Positions 44,090 through 55,160 of a DNA stretch of 64,000 nucleotides are shown here, piece by piece. Position numbers and translations under genes: made by a program. The notes beneath the pieces were generated by a model, which was not told where the DNA came from, searched no databases, and saw nothing but the letters and a program-made list of their open reading frames with translations. Positions within the stretch are counted from its first letter, which is position 1; every line of letters starts with the position of its first letter. This DNA is from Diadophis punctatus similis (Eukaryota; Chordata; Lepidosauria; Squamata; Dipsadidae): contig JALIGW010000028.1 of assembly GCA_023053685.1 (NCBI GenBank), forward strand, positions 7,538,501 to 7,602,500. The letters are read 5' to 3'.

Positions 44090-44730
44090 GATGCATACAG
44101 TGTCCTTGCACACAATCAAGATGATCGTGATGTTCGTCCATCATATTCAAAGAGGACCTTGACATCTGTCATTACGGGAATTGGGGGGATGTCAAGACTT
44201 GCGCGTGAATTGGATTAAAGTGAGGGAGAGGTGCACATAGTCAGCCTCACTCTCTCTTCCCAGATTCCATCTTGCTCCAAATAGCAGGACAAGAGTCGAG
44301 ACATTTGGAGATGGGCTGGGCGCAGTGGTTGACCAGGGCGTCTTTCGTGTCTTGCGGTGCTCTTAGCATACCACATCGCTTGCAGAGACCGCCTTCATGA
44401 CCGTTGTCCTTTCTAGTAGATTTCATCCGCTCAGTCTGCCGGACTCTGTCTTCACATGCTCGGGATAGAGAAGTCCCTATCTCACTGAAGGTCGATGACC
44501 CAACGGCTACTCTCAACCTGGTTTGGCCAGCCTGTCGAAGTTGTTGCCCAGGGTGTGGCCGCTGCACATGCTACAGCTGCTAGGAGCCACAGGTGAGAGC
44601 TGAGTGACAGGTGGGGACCAAAGGTGAACGAGCTGCCCTAAAAGCTGCCCTAAAATGAGCTGCCGTAAAAGGACACGACATGCCCCTACACCAGAGTTGC
44701 TACCCCTCCCTGAGCACCCCATACACCCCA
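44090..44730 (-). other. Unidentified GC-rich segment, probably a dispersed repeat
   Basis: GC content is clearly higher than in the flanks. On the minus strand it holds two overlapping frames (44513-44734 and 44247-44567) with residues such as QAGQTRLRVAVGSSTFSE and CKRCGMLRAPQDTKDALVNH. I do not recognise a domain. I have an impression of similar sequence in other squamate genomes, followed by the 'gacagatgtcaaggtcctct' stretch seen here at 44145-44170, which suggests a repeat of unknown class (an untranslated LINE region is one option). CxxC spacing in CKRCGML may be chance. Confidence 0.35.
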
Positions 44731-45148
44731 ACAATCAAGATATAACTATAGAGGAGGACAAATACCAATGACCAGTGCTGTATTAATTCAGTTGACCATC
44801 CAGTGTTTCTCGATTAGGAATAGGACAGCACATCATATCCTTTAGTTCAGGCAGCAAATTCTCTTTAGCTGGTAGTATCAGATTCCTAACAGAAATTTAA
44901 TCTGCAGATTATCATATCAGAATTGCAAAAATCTAGATGAAGACTAGATGGCAATTCAGGGTTAGATTTTTCATATTGATTTTTGCAGCCAATATTTATT
45001 TATTTAATCACATTTCTATACCACCCATCTCACGTAAGTGACTCTTGGGTGGCCTATTAGCCAGATTTCATCTTCCCTGGTTTCTGGTCACCCTCTTGCA
45101 ACTGAATTCAGTTTAGCCTAATCCTAATTGAATGTAATGGATATTAAA
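44731..45148. other. Spacer with a short LINE tail
   Basis: At 44995-45062 'tatttatttatttaatcaca' plus 'tctataccacccatctcacg' is the minus-strand 3' tail of an L2/CR1-like LINE. Nothing else recognised. Confidence 0.5.
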
Positions 45149-45379
45149 GAGCTGAAGTGGTGCAGTGGTTAAATGCTGTGACTGCAGGCTGACTGCTAGT
45201 TCAGCAGTTCAGCTGTTCAAATCTCACTAGGCTCAAGGTTGACTCAGCCTTCCATCCTTCCGAGGTCGGTAAAATGAGGACCCAGATTGTTGGGGGCAAT
45301 ATGCTGAACTCTGTAAACCGCTTAGAGAGGGCTGTAAAGCACTATGAAGCGGTATATAAGTCTAAGTGCTATTGCTATT
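45149..45379 (+). mobile_element. tRNA-derived SINE, Sauria type
   Basis: GAGCTGAAGTGGTGCAGTGG head, box B-like GTTCAAATCTC, the shared body, and a 'gctattgctatt' tail. Very similar to 28765-29001. Confidence 0.87.
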
Positions 45380-46731
45380 AATGGGCATCTCTTCTGGAGT
45401 TCCTGGTAAAATAGTTCATCAGTCATTAATTATTCTGAATAAAATTTTATTCTGAGAAGCCTAGACTCTGTAGAATAATAGTGCTTTTTAAAATAATCCA
45501 ATTGGCTGGTTTGTTGTTCATTAAATTTCTCACTGGAAAAGTGTTTTTAAGCTATTTTATTGCTGAGCATGGACTAGGTCCACTGACTCCTGAATCTCGT
45601 GTTCATGAAAGAACATTTCCTTTCCTTTTCCTTTCCTTTTTCCTTTCCTTTCCCTAATAGCAATTCTGTCCAGACTCCATGACCGTCTTCAACTCACTCA
45701 CCACCTGCTTTGCCTTGTTTTCTTTCCTTGCCACTAATTACTAAACAGAGTCAAGTACTAATGAGGCCATCTGATTTCCTGTTTTTCGGTACTTCTTGAA
45801 CTACCGTACTTAAAGTGCCAACCCATAAAAAGAACCTATTCAAAACAGATTTGAAATTAATCACCTTAACCTTGGTGCTGGTGGTTGCTATGTGAGGGTT
45901 TTTTCTGTGGCTGCATTTTTTATTTAAAGCTTCTGCGTGAAGCAAACTATCTCTGTGCTTTTCTCCTGTTCCCCCTTCCCCTCCCTTCCCCTCCCAGGCC
46001 CCCATTCACTATCCCTGCCCTGAGTTAGAAATTCTGCTTCAGGAAGTGGTTAGCTCCAGAAACACTCTGTCTAGGGCAGAGAAGGAAAAGCTGATGATGT
46101 CATAAATGACTGGACTGTGAGAAAAAGATGGAGCACAAATAAAGGGGGAAACGTTCTGACATCCGTCGTAAAAGATGTAAGATAAACATTTGTTGTTAAG
46201 AAAGGCATGCCAGGTTTCAATACCCAGCTTGTACAGAACAAAGTTGAATTCTGGTAGAAAACACAAAGTGAACTGAAGAATGCTTATAAAAATCCCTTTA
46301 ACCATACACATCCTGCTTTTTGATCCGATCCCCAAAATAGGTAGCAACAAGTGTAAACTTTGAAAATATTGTAAAATCCTGCAAGTGAAAATCAAACAAG
46401 AAAAGACATAATTTCCATAGACTCAGATCTTAGCAATTCAAAGCCTGAAGCCAGCACACACCAAATGCAGACAAGAAACTAAAGTTACTTTGCTTTTATG
46501 GATAGGACAGCAGTATTCAACAAGCACCAGGATACCTTGTTATAGGTCAGCTGAACTGTTTTCAGTGGTGGTCCCATATCAGCCTCCTCTAAACTATTCT
46601 TGGGATGGAAATTCTGGAAACAAATGAGTCCTCGGTGCTCTCTGAGTGTTGTTTTCTTGCATATGTTTCATTACCCAAACTAGGGAACATCATCAGTGCT
46701 AGTAAGGAGTGGAGTTTGCTCTAAATTTATA
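45380..46731. other. Unannotated sequence with a (TTTCC)n patch
   Basis: Imperfect (TTTCC)n at 45617-45655. A 118-codon minus-strand frame (46039-46395) has no recognisable product. Confidence 0.45.
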
Positions 46732-46739
46732 TTCTAGTG

Positions 46740-47223
46740 CAGTGGTTCTCAACCTTCCTAATGCCGCGACCCTTTAATACAATTCCTCATGTTGTGGTGA
46801 CCCCCAACCATAAAATAATAAAATTATTAGGAAACTCAGGGGTGAGTTCTAACTTACCTCACTGCTGGTTCGCTTCCTCCTGCACTGTGTGGCCATGCCT
46901 CGTGCACTTTGCGCGTGTGTGCATGCACAGTGCCAAAAAAAGTAAAAAAATTACAAAAAAAGAAGCCAAAAACAAGATGGTGATGCATGCGCAGTGCCGG
47001 AAATTCAGCTTCTGCGCATGCTCAGAAGTTCCCATGGTACAGATTTTTTTTTTTGCAGTAGTCTATTTGCATGTGGGTGGACCCACATGGAGACGGATAG
47101 AGAAGCGGTGTCTCGGTTCCTAAGACCATCGGAAATATGTGTTTTCCGATGGTCTTAGGCGATCCCTATGAAAGGGTTATTTGACCCCCAAAGGGGTCAC
47201 GACCCACAGGTTGAAAACCGCTG
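46740..47223. mobile_element. SPIN hAT element carrying a nested insertion
   Basis: The left end CAGTGGTTCTCAACCTTCCT and right end AACCGCTG match SPIN (Space Invaders), as do 'atgccgcgaccctttaatac', 'tgtggtgacccccaacca' and the subterminal hairpin 'taagaccatcggaa' / 'ttccgatggtctta' (47121-47157). An exact 8-bp duplication ttctagtg flanks it (46732-46739 and 47224-47231), TA central as in Buster-group hATs. No transposase: a non-autonomous copy. SPIN spread horizontally among tetrapods, including many squamates. Bases from about 46837 to 47090 are foreign (next entry). Confidence 0.95.
46837..47090. mobile_element. hAT MITE piece nested in SPIN, CAGGGGTGAGTTC end
   Basis: Starts CAGGGGTGAGTTCTAAC and contains 'aacaagatggtgatgcatgc' and 'cttctgcgcatgctcagaag' (47009-47028), the internal module of the CAG-GGTGGGTTC group. 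The right end is not identifiable and no duplicated flank was found, so the limit is approximate. Confidence 0.6.
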
Positions 47224-47231
47224 TTCTAGTG

Positions 47232-47612
47232 GCTTGCCCTGTCAGTATTGCTGAGGGTAGTCTTAGAGGTTCTTTGGTTGGCATGTTTACTGTTGGCTTA
47301 TTTGGCAGTTCCTTGACTGGGGTATTGCTTATTTGATTGTTGGTCTGATTTTAAACTTGGAGTTAATCTATGCTCAGCTGGGTGCTGATTGCTGGTGGGG
47401 AGGCGTTTTGGTCTTTGGAAAGATGAGCAAGAGGGCAAGAGGTTGGGGAAAGCGTTCCTAGACTGTTCATTGCTTTGGGATGGGATACTATTTTTTACTT
47501 CAGGAAACAATGGAGAAACTTCATGTGTCAAAGCTTTGCTCTGCTCAATTACTAACATGAGCTTGATCCAAGAATCCTGCTGCAGCCTGTAAGAGAAGTA
47601 ACAACAGGATTG
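47232..47612. other. Unannotated spacer
   Basis: A 125-codon minus-strand frame (47298-47675) has no recognisable product. Confidence 0.4.
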
Positions 47613-47620
47613 GTCCCAAT

Positions 47621-48026
47621 CAGGGGTGGGTTGCTCACTTACCTCACTGCCTGAGCCATGCTCACACATCTCCATGCTTCGGGGGGGGGGCGCTCGCTAC
47701 GCGCGCACACCCCCTTGCGCAATTTTGCTTCTGCACATGCACGGAAGCAAAATTGTGCCGAAATCTTGCGTGCGTGAGATTTTGGCGCGATTTTGCTTCC
47801 GCGCATGCGCGGAGGCAAAATCTTACCGAAATCTTGCTCGCTCACGTGTCCCCTCACAAGATTTCAGTGCGATTTTGCTTCCGCAGAAGCAAAATCGCCC
47901 GAAAATCACAGAAAAAAATGGCGACGGGCCAGGTGGACCGGCAGAGAGGGCTCTGAAGCGGTTGCGAAATCCGCCGCTCCCTACCGGAGCTGCGTACTGG
48001 GCAGCTCCGGCAGGAACCCACCTCTG
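47621..48026. mobile_element. hAT MITE, CAGGGGTGGGTTGC ends
   Basis: Left CAGGGGTGGGTTGCTC, right AGGAACCCACCTCTG, and an exact 8-bp duplication gtcccaat (47613-47620 and 48027-48034). It contains repeated 'gattttgcttccgcgcatgc' hairpins (47721-47890) and 'aaaaaaatggcgacgg' near 47914. Confidence 0.95.
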
Positions 48027-48034
48027 GTCCCAAT

Positions 48035-48566
48035 GTTTTATTTTGCAGGGTAGGAGACGGACTCTCCCTCTAAATTTGTTGTACATCACTAAGGGAAAGG
48101 TAAGGGGACATTATACTTCTCACTCCTCACACTGTTTGCTCACTGAAAGATTGTATAGACTAGAGGTGCTAAGAAGTATGAGCAATAGAGCCAGAAGACT
48201 CCAGAGATTGGCAGTGGGCCATTTACTAGGATAACTCAGAAAATACCCAACAAAGCTGAACTAAAGTGACCATTTTGTTCACATCCTCTGCTGAAATCAC
48301 CATCCTGTCTCACTTCCTAGTCTACCAATATACTGTGATGCTGACATCACCTCCTACTTTGGGTTCCTGGTATAATATATAGAAACCTGCAGGCTCCCTC
48401 ATCCTTGAACCCTTCAAGCATGAAGCTGCAATTTGTAGAACTTTGTTGGTTTGGAAAGTGGGGGGAGGAGGTGTAGGTCACAATCCCGGCATTAGATGGG
48501 ATGTTTGCATTCAAGTATTTGCCTTATACCAAGACAGAACCCGTATAGCACATTGTTCTGGACACT
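48035..48566. other. Unannotated sequence, nothing recognised
   Basis: No gene or repeat end recognised apart from the left target copy of the L1 insertion at its end. Confidence 0.45.
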
Positions 48567-49118
48567 AGGAATATGCCACTTTTTAAAAAAAAAATAGTTT
48601 TTATTTGGTTATTTACATTTTAAAAAAGACATACAAACAGTAAACAAAACAAGACAATACACTGACATATATACATCTACACTTTGTAACCTCTAGTGTT
48701 ATCATGCAGTAATACATATCGACGATATATTCATGCTTATACAATTCCTAAAATTAACATAATTCTTAATTACATTACAATGTTTACTTCATAGATATAA
48801 TTATAATAATTTAAAGTAAATAACAGTCATACATATATTACTAAGTTAAATGTTTACAAATATTTTATTTTCTCTTTTCAAGCCAATCATAAAATATATT
48901 CCAAATTTCATAGTATTCCGAATCGTCCTTTTCATTTAATTCCATTGTCATTTTATCTAATTCAGCACAATCAAAAATTTTCTTAATTATTATATTTTCA
49001 GTTGGTACATCTTTTTGTTTCCAATATTGTGCAAGACTAATTCCAGCTCCGTAAGAATATGTAATGCGATATCATAGTATTTTTTTCTACCTTTTGGTCC
49101 AGTAGGAATATGCCACTT
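48567..49118 (-). pseudogene. 5'-truncated L1, minus strand, with target duplication
   Basis: The sequence 'aggaatatgccactttt' occurs at both edges (about 48567-48583 and 49103-49119), a 17-bp duplication typical of L1 insertion. On the minus strand it ends in a poly-A (plus-strand T-run is short, then A-run near 48581-48590). Minus-strand translation reads AQYWKQKDVP...CAELDKMTMELN and ends DWLEKRK-stop, the C-terminus of L1 ORF2, matching the same region at 59270-59400. Only the last 50-60 residues and the 3' untranslated region survive. Confidence 0.85.
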
Positions 49119-49119
49119 T

Positions 49120-50142
49120 TATTGCGTCGTCTTTCCAAACTTGGCTAGTTGAGAAACATCTGCAGCCTAAGCTTCCTTCACCACCCCTGTTCATTTTTGG
49201 AGGAACTCTGGTGTGCAGCAAGTAGTTGAGACCTGCAGGTAACTGCACAATCATTCTTTTTCTGTCGGTAACATCATGAAGAGCAAGTGCTGACAGCATC
49301 ACTTCTGCTGAGAAAAAAAGACCTATTTTGAAAATATTCCACCCACATTTCCCACCTTCCATCTTCTTATTCCCAGTGGTGGAAGGAGAGGGGGGGGAGA
49401 GGGAGAGGGAGAGAATGAGGTCATACCAGGAAATGACTTATGCACTGAACACATCATTGGTTACAGACCCAGCATATTGGGGGGGGGGAGGAGTGGTTGT
49501 CCTGGCTGGGCGGTTATCTCAGTGACAGCACAGTGGTAGTTCTGCAGTTTAGTGTGCAACCCAACTCTAATCATGTTTCCTCAGAAATAAGTTTGCTTGC
49601 AAATGCTACATGTTGAGCATGATGCCGTATACTCAGTTCTCTCAAACCCACTATTAATAAATGTGGGACATAAAAACACATGTTTCAAGTGAGAGCATTC
49701 AAACACTGTCCATCAGATCTGCAGAATTAAATCATGCCATTGCCCAGAACCAATCAAGTAAGCCACAAATGTCTGTTCAATTATTTTCTAATGTACATTC
49801 AGTGCAAAATATATGAGTCTGATTATTGGAAGTAGTAAGAAAGTGTGTATCTAATAAGGTTATGAGCTGTTTCCATCATTACCGGTTTCATCTATTTGGA
49901 AGTTTTTTTGGTAAAAAACCTTTCTAAAAAGATGGGTCTGATCATTAGAGGCAGAATAAGAGAACTGATTCTAGCAATAGCTTGACTGGTGTTTATTTGG
50001 ACCTATTCTGCCAAATTCTGGTGGCACAAGTTGGGAGGAGGTGCTCTGGGGATCTCAGAAAAGAAATAAAAATCCCCATGCAGTCTGTCCACTGCTAGCT
50101 ATCTACCCTTCTCGGACAAAGAAAGAAAGACAACATTGTGCA
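49120..50142. other. Unannotated sequence
   Basis: A GA/GGGA-rich patch at 49385-49412 and a G-run at 49479-49488. Nothing else recognised. Confidence 0.45.
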
Positions 50143-50147
50143 GGAAG

Positions 50148-50788
50148 TGTTCTGACCCAGCCTTAGCAGAAGCAAGAAACAGACTCCTTGTCATGAAAAC
50201 CCCTCTTTATTTACCTCTTGTGAATTAATGGCATTCACCCACTGAAAAGTCCAAGCAAGAGTCCTGCAAGGAGTTAAATGCAGCAACAGACCTTATCAGT
50301 TTCTTGCGATAATTGCAAAGCTGTGAGCTCCCAGCCAAAAAGCTGCAAATTAAGTTCTGGCAAGCAGTCTTTGATTCATGAAACACAATGAGCAAAATCT
50401 TCAGAAATACGAACTGTTGTCTCCTACGACAACCACTCCCCTTTCCTTCTATTTATTCTCCAGCCAGGGAGGGGCCATTCAGTGTCCACGTGTGCTTTGC
50501 GTCCCGAGTTGACTCATTGTCCTCCATTGTTCTCCTCTCCTAACTGCTCTGCGCATACGTGCATCTGGAATAGGCCCCAGCTGTTCTTCCTCATCACTTA
50601 TCTCAGCCTCCAAAGGCAGCTGCCTCTCTGGTGGCTGGGAAATGTCAGACCCTGGCTCTATCTCTGCGTCCGACACAGAGCATCCATCAGAGCCTTTCCC
50701 AGACTCTACCACTGGCCCAAGTTCCTGCCCAACCTCCTCCTCATCTGAGTCTGCCGCCAGCTCCGCTGGCAGCTGGCAGCCCACAACA
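50148..50788 (-). mobile_element. Solo LTR of a second LTR retroelement
   Basis: The 641-bp unit has TGTT...AACA ends and a perfect 5-bp target duplication ggaag (50143-50147 and 50789-50793). On the minus strand it begins TGTTGTGGGCTGCC, has a TATA-like AATAAATAG near 50450 and AATAAAG near 50207, and ends GGGTCAGAACA, in the order of a U3-R-U5 LTR. A minus-strand reading frame fills much of the U3 part (within 50479-50788) and codes an acidic stretch with DSDEEE and SDEEEQ. It starts outside the LTR and is not a known protein. No internal retroelement region is present. Retroviral or Gypsy-type origin cannot be decided. Confidence 0.75.
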
Positions 50789-50793
50789 GGAAG

Positions 50794-52480
50794 ACAGAAC
50801 TCAGTACGGTACTGGGCGATCATCTTGATGGATACCCCAGTACACCTCTTACAATTATAGTTTTTACTCCCTTGCAAAGCTCAGTGGAACCTCATCCTTG
50901 CTGTGAAGAAACAAATAGTTGTGTGTTTGTAGTGTAGTAAAAACAAAAACAAAAGAACACTTAAATCGTGGGCAGGGGGCAAATATGGTGGTAGAGTATG
51001 TAAATAAGGATAAAACAGGATGGTGAGACTACATCAATGTTGTTGTGAGTCATTAGTGAAGAAGACTCAGAGAAAGTAATTTATTTTCTTTGGTGTGTCT
51101 TTGAAAGCCCCAATATACTGTATATTATAATTCCAGATTTCAACAGTATAAAAGCTAGTGAACCCACTGCATTCCAGCCCCACCTAAATTATAAAGCTGG
51201 AGGTGGAAGGACTTCAATAGGATCTAGATTATTATTATGACAGGGTTTTCCTCTCAGGATTCTGCCTCTTTCTAAATGGTGGGAAAAGTTGCTTTAAACA
51301 ACCCCCACTCTCCACATGACAAAGTGTCTACAGTCCTGTAAACAGAATAGACGGAATAAGCTATTGTCTACACTCAAGGCTCAGTTACAACGAGGACTTT
51401 TGATTGGTCCAGGATGTAAAAGAACAAAAAAGTCATTGAATAAAAGAGGAACAATACTCTTCACCAGGAAAATGACTGTCGACTAATTTATACTATGTTT
51501 GGTTTGGGCATCATATACATTGCCATGATGCAATGGTAACTGCCAGTTTCCAAAGAAAGTGATATCAGTAAGTAAACCTAATCATGGGAATTTCCTGTCA
51601 CTGGGACAGAGTCCCTATACTTTGGAGTCTTGTAGCAATGCTGCAATTTGTAGGGACAGAGACCTTTTGTTCTTGTATCATGTCCCCTTAAAGAGCTGAG
51701 ACCCAACCCTCCCCCCCCCCAATATTACTCCAAAGATTCCTTCAGATGGGGGACTTCTAGTATTATTAGAAGTTATCGTTCATCATTCCATTTTTAGCAG
51801 TTTTGATGCCTTCTGTATCTTTGTGAAATCAATGCAAATTTATGATTTAATATAAATAGTGCAAGGCTTAAGCATGTATAAAACAATACATTCTATCCAG
51901 GCTTTTATGTATAATTGCTACTTGGTAAACAGACTTGGGCATTCTTTGCAACAATACCAATAAAATTATATCTATTTTTTTATATAATATAGAGACCAAT
52001 ACGCATGCATTGTAAGACTGTAATAATGTTATTAAGACACACACGGTAGTCCTTAGATTAAACATGCTAACCTACCTTGTATGGAATAGAATGAGCATGT
52101 TTGGGTAAATCTGGTTGCACAATGGCATACTGATTTAAATTTGCCAAAATGTACTGGTCTTATGTCCCTAAAATTAGCAGGGAATGCTGCATGTACAGTA
52201 GTAACTAAGGTTAGATATTACAAATACTCGATCAAGAGTTTTATGAAAGCCTCAGTTGTCCAAACCATGATTGGCATTGGAGGTAAATATTCAAAGGCCC
52301 ATCTCTAGTGATAGTTATGGCATGTGACAGTTTGTTATTTGGAATTTAGAAATACATGCATATATGCATGCATGAATGAGTAGTAGTGTGTTTCTGAAAC
52401 TTAGAGAAAGGATGTGAGAGAAATGAAGTGATAATAAATAAAAGAGCTAAACTTTATGACAGAAATTAAGAATAAGAATC
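50794..52480. other. Unannotated sequence, about 1.7 kb
   Basis: A C-run at 51710-51720. No gene or repeat end recognised. Confidence 0.45.
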
Positions 52481-52488
52481 ATCTAGAT

Positions 52489-52913
52489 CAGTGATGGCGA
52501 ACCTTTTTTTCCTCGGGTGCCGAAATAGGGCGTGTGCGCGCTATTGCACGTGCGTGCGTGCCCACACCCATAATTCAAAGCCCCTCACTTGCTCCACCCT
52601 CCTGCACATGCGTGCGCAACCCCCCCACTCCCCCATTTCCCGACTTCCAGTGGGCCCGGTGGGCCCATTTTTCACCTTCCCCAGGCTCTAGAGGCTTTCT
52701 TGGAGCTTGGGGAGGGCAAAAACGCTCCCCCCTGCCACCCTGGAGGCCCTCCGGAGGCCGAAATCGCCCTCCCAGAGCCTCTACGCGAGCCAAAAATCAA
52801 CTGGCGGGCACGCACATGCGCACTGGAGCTGAGTTAGGGCAACGGCTCGCATGCCGGCAGATATGGCTCCGCGTGCCACCTGTGGCACCCGTGCCATAGG
52901 TTCGCCATCACTG
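52489..52913. mobile_element. hAT MITE, CAGTGATGGCGAACC ends
   Basis: Left CAGTGATGGCGAACC, right GGTTCGCCATCACTG, and an exact 8-bp duplication atctagat (52481-52488 and 52914-52921), TA central. Inverse of 39422-39847, 425 versus 426 bp. Confidence 0.97.
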
Positions 52914-52921
52914 ATCTAGAT

Positions 52922-53569
52922 TATTGTAGGTGCACATGAAACTGTGAATAGTGATGATTACATGTTACACTCTAATGAAAATGATAATGAAAAAAGCATG
53001 CATGAGTATTAACCAAAGCTACATAGTCTTCTGAATAAATGAAATTGGACAAAAAGTTATTTTGTTAGATAAATGGATGTGTGGAACAAGCCAAAGGACT
53101 ATAAAATAGTTATTGGGCCATTTGGAGACCCAGGAATAAATGAGACTGTTGATTCATCATTGTCTAAGAAAAGATCTGCTTGTTTTAAATACCTGGTTTA
53201 AGCATAAATCTAGATGTAGGTAGAATTTATTTTGTCTTCTGCCTTTCATTTCTTTTGCTTACTATAGTTCACTCTTTCCCCATGCTTTATATAACATTGC
53301 TTACCTCTAAAGGAAAGATGGGAATGTATGTATGCAAGAATATTCATTCTTTATAGGACTCAGGATATCTCTGCTTTAGTTTTCCCTAGTAATTATATTT
53401 TTGTAAATAAACCTGTGCTTTAAAGAAGTAAGTAAATAAACAGATGCTGTCACAAAATAATTGCTAAAAGCAGCTTGCTAATTAATAATATGGCTGTGAA
53501 GGTAAATGTGGCCTAGCACAAATACTTGTTAAAAAGTGGAAAAACTAGTGAACCATCTACCAATTTTAT
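52922..53569. other. Unannotated AT-rich sequence
   Basis: No gene or repeat end recognised. Confidence 0.45.
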
Positions 53570-54175
53570 TTTTTTTAAAGGCTTATATATTTATTCCATT
53601 TCTGTAGCTGCCCATTTCAGTCAATGCCTCTGGGCAGCTTACAATTCAAGGAATATATTGCAATTAAAACACTAAAAAGGTTTTAAAACATTACAAAACA
53701 ATAACAACATCCAAAATAAACATACAGAGCAGCCAAAATACTTGACCAGAAGGGCCAGAAACAAGATCCTTATCGCATTCAGTATCCAGGCTCAAGAACA
53801 TAGCTGGGTTCTTAGAGCCTTACGAAAGATTCACTGGATTGGGGCCATTCTAATCTCAAAAGGGAAGGTGCTCCATAGAGCAGGGGCCACTGCAAGCCAA
53901 CACTCTGGCTTACGGAATCCGCAGCATGCCCATTCCGCTAGATTGGGTTGGACAAGTAGAGACTCTTGCAAAAAGAGCAATGCCTCAGGTAATCCAGTCC
54001 CAAGCCATGTAGGGCTTTAAAGGAGACAACCAGCACCTTGACTTGTACCCAGAAACACAGTGGTAACCAGTGCAGCTCACATAGAAGCCACATTCTGCAC
54101 CATTTGAAGGTTCCAAATGCTCTTCAGGAGTAGCCCCATGTAGAGAGTGTTACAATAATCTGATATGAAACTCAT
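53570..54175 (-). pseudogene. L2-like LINE 3' region, minus strand
   Basis: Words such as 'agccatgtagggctttaaag', 'ttgtacccagaaacaca' and 'aaccagtgcagct' match the opposite strand of the L2 reverse-transcriptase C-terminus seen better at 63200-63310. The tail at 53570-53650 carries 'tgcctctgggcagcttacaa', a diverged form of the usual tail. It is an older subfamily than 62763-63362 and is full of stops. Confidence 0.65.
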
Positions 54176-54589
54176 GTAGGCCCCAGAAGCTTTCTTGAAA
54201 ATAATAATGATGTTAGAGACTGTTTTTTCTTTTGCAACACCCCTTTCTTTAATTAAAAGAATGTTTTTAAAAAGCAGAAAAGGGTGCTTTAGAGACATCA
54301 AGACATAAGAGCAATGCAACATACAAAAACATTTCACATGAGACTAGAGCAGGAGCAGGCAATTTGGTATTTTCTAGATGTTTCATATTACAACTCCCAC
54401 AGTCCTTACAGCTGGTTATGCAGATTGCAGCTGAGAGTCCAAACATTTGAAGAGTGTCGTATAGTCTGTGTGTGGACTAAGTCTAGGAATTCTTAAGACA
54501 GATTCCTTAAAATAAACATGTTACTTTCAGCAATTAGGAACAACTTAAAGGCACAGGATTTTCATCAAACCCATAATAACAACATGAGA
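54176..54589. other. Unannotated spacer
   Basis: 'atattacaactcccacagtc' near 54387 is a dispersed word seen elsewhere. Nothing else recognised. Confidence 0.4.
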
Positions 54590-55019
54590 CCACCTTCTAC
54601 CACATACCTCCCAGCGACCGGTAAGATCCCACGGAGTCGGTCTTCTCCGGGTCCCGTCAGCTAAACAGTGTCCGCTGGCGGGACCGCGGGGGAGAGCCTT
54701 CTCTGTGGCTGCCCCGGCTCTCTGGAATCAGCTGCCTCTGAGATCCGCACTACCCCCACCTTACTGGCCTTCCGGAAAGTCATTAAGACCTTGCTTTTCC
54801 ATCAAGCCTGGGGCCATTGACCTTTGGCGACAACTAGTGAGGTCGGCCCATGAATGTATGGATGATTGAAATTATTTTAAATTTAAAATGTGTTTTTTAA
54901 TCTGTTGTTTTTTAAATCTTGTATATTGATATATTGATTTGTATTTCTTCTTGTTGTGAGCCGCCCAGAGTCCTCTGGGAGTTGGGCGGCATAGAAATAT
55001 AAATAAATAAATAAATAAA
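54590..55019 (+). pseudogene. L2-like LINE ORF2 C-terminus and 3' tail
   Basis: 54690-54760 reads, across a frameshift, as the ORF2 end (RAFSVAAPALWNQLP). The tail 'gagccgcccagagtcctctg' followed by 'ggagttgggcggcatagaaa' and (TAAA)n marks the 3' end. 5'-truncated. Relatively GC-rich at the coding end, suggesting a younger copy. Confidence 0.75.
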
Positions 55020-55160
55020 TATTAAGTGAATTTTGGGCCTATTTTCATGTTAGTTTTATCTATGTTTTTACATTTTTAATTCCTTTTGTTCCTTTTTAAA
55101 TATTCAGCCACCCTGAGAACTTGCCAGAATAGAAAAAGATGGGGTATAAGTCCATCCAAC
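55020..55160 (+). mobile_element. Second LINE tail fragment
   Basis: 'cagccaccctgagaacttgc' and 'gggtataagtcca' resemble an L2/CR1-type tail from another subfamily. Confidence 0.45.
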
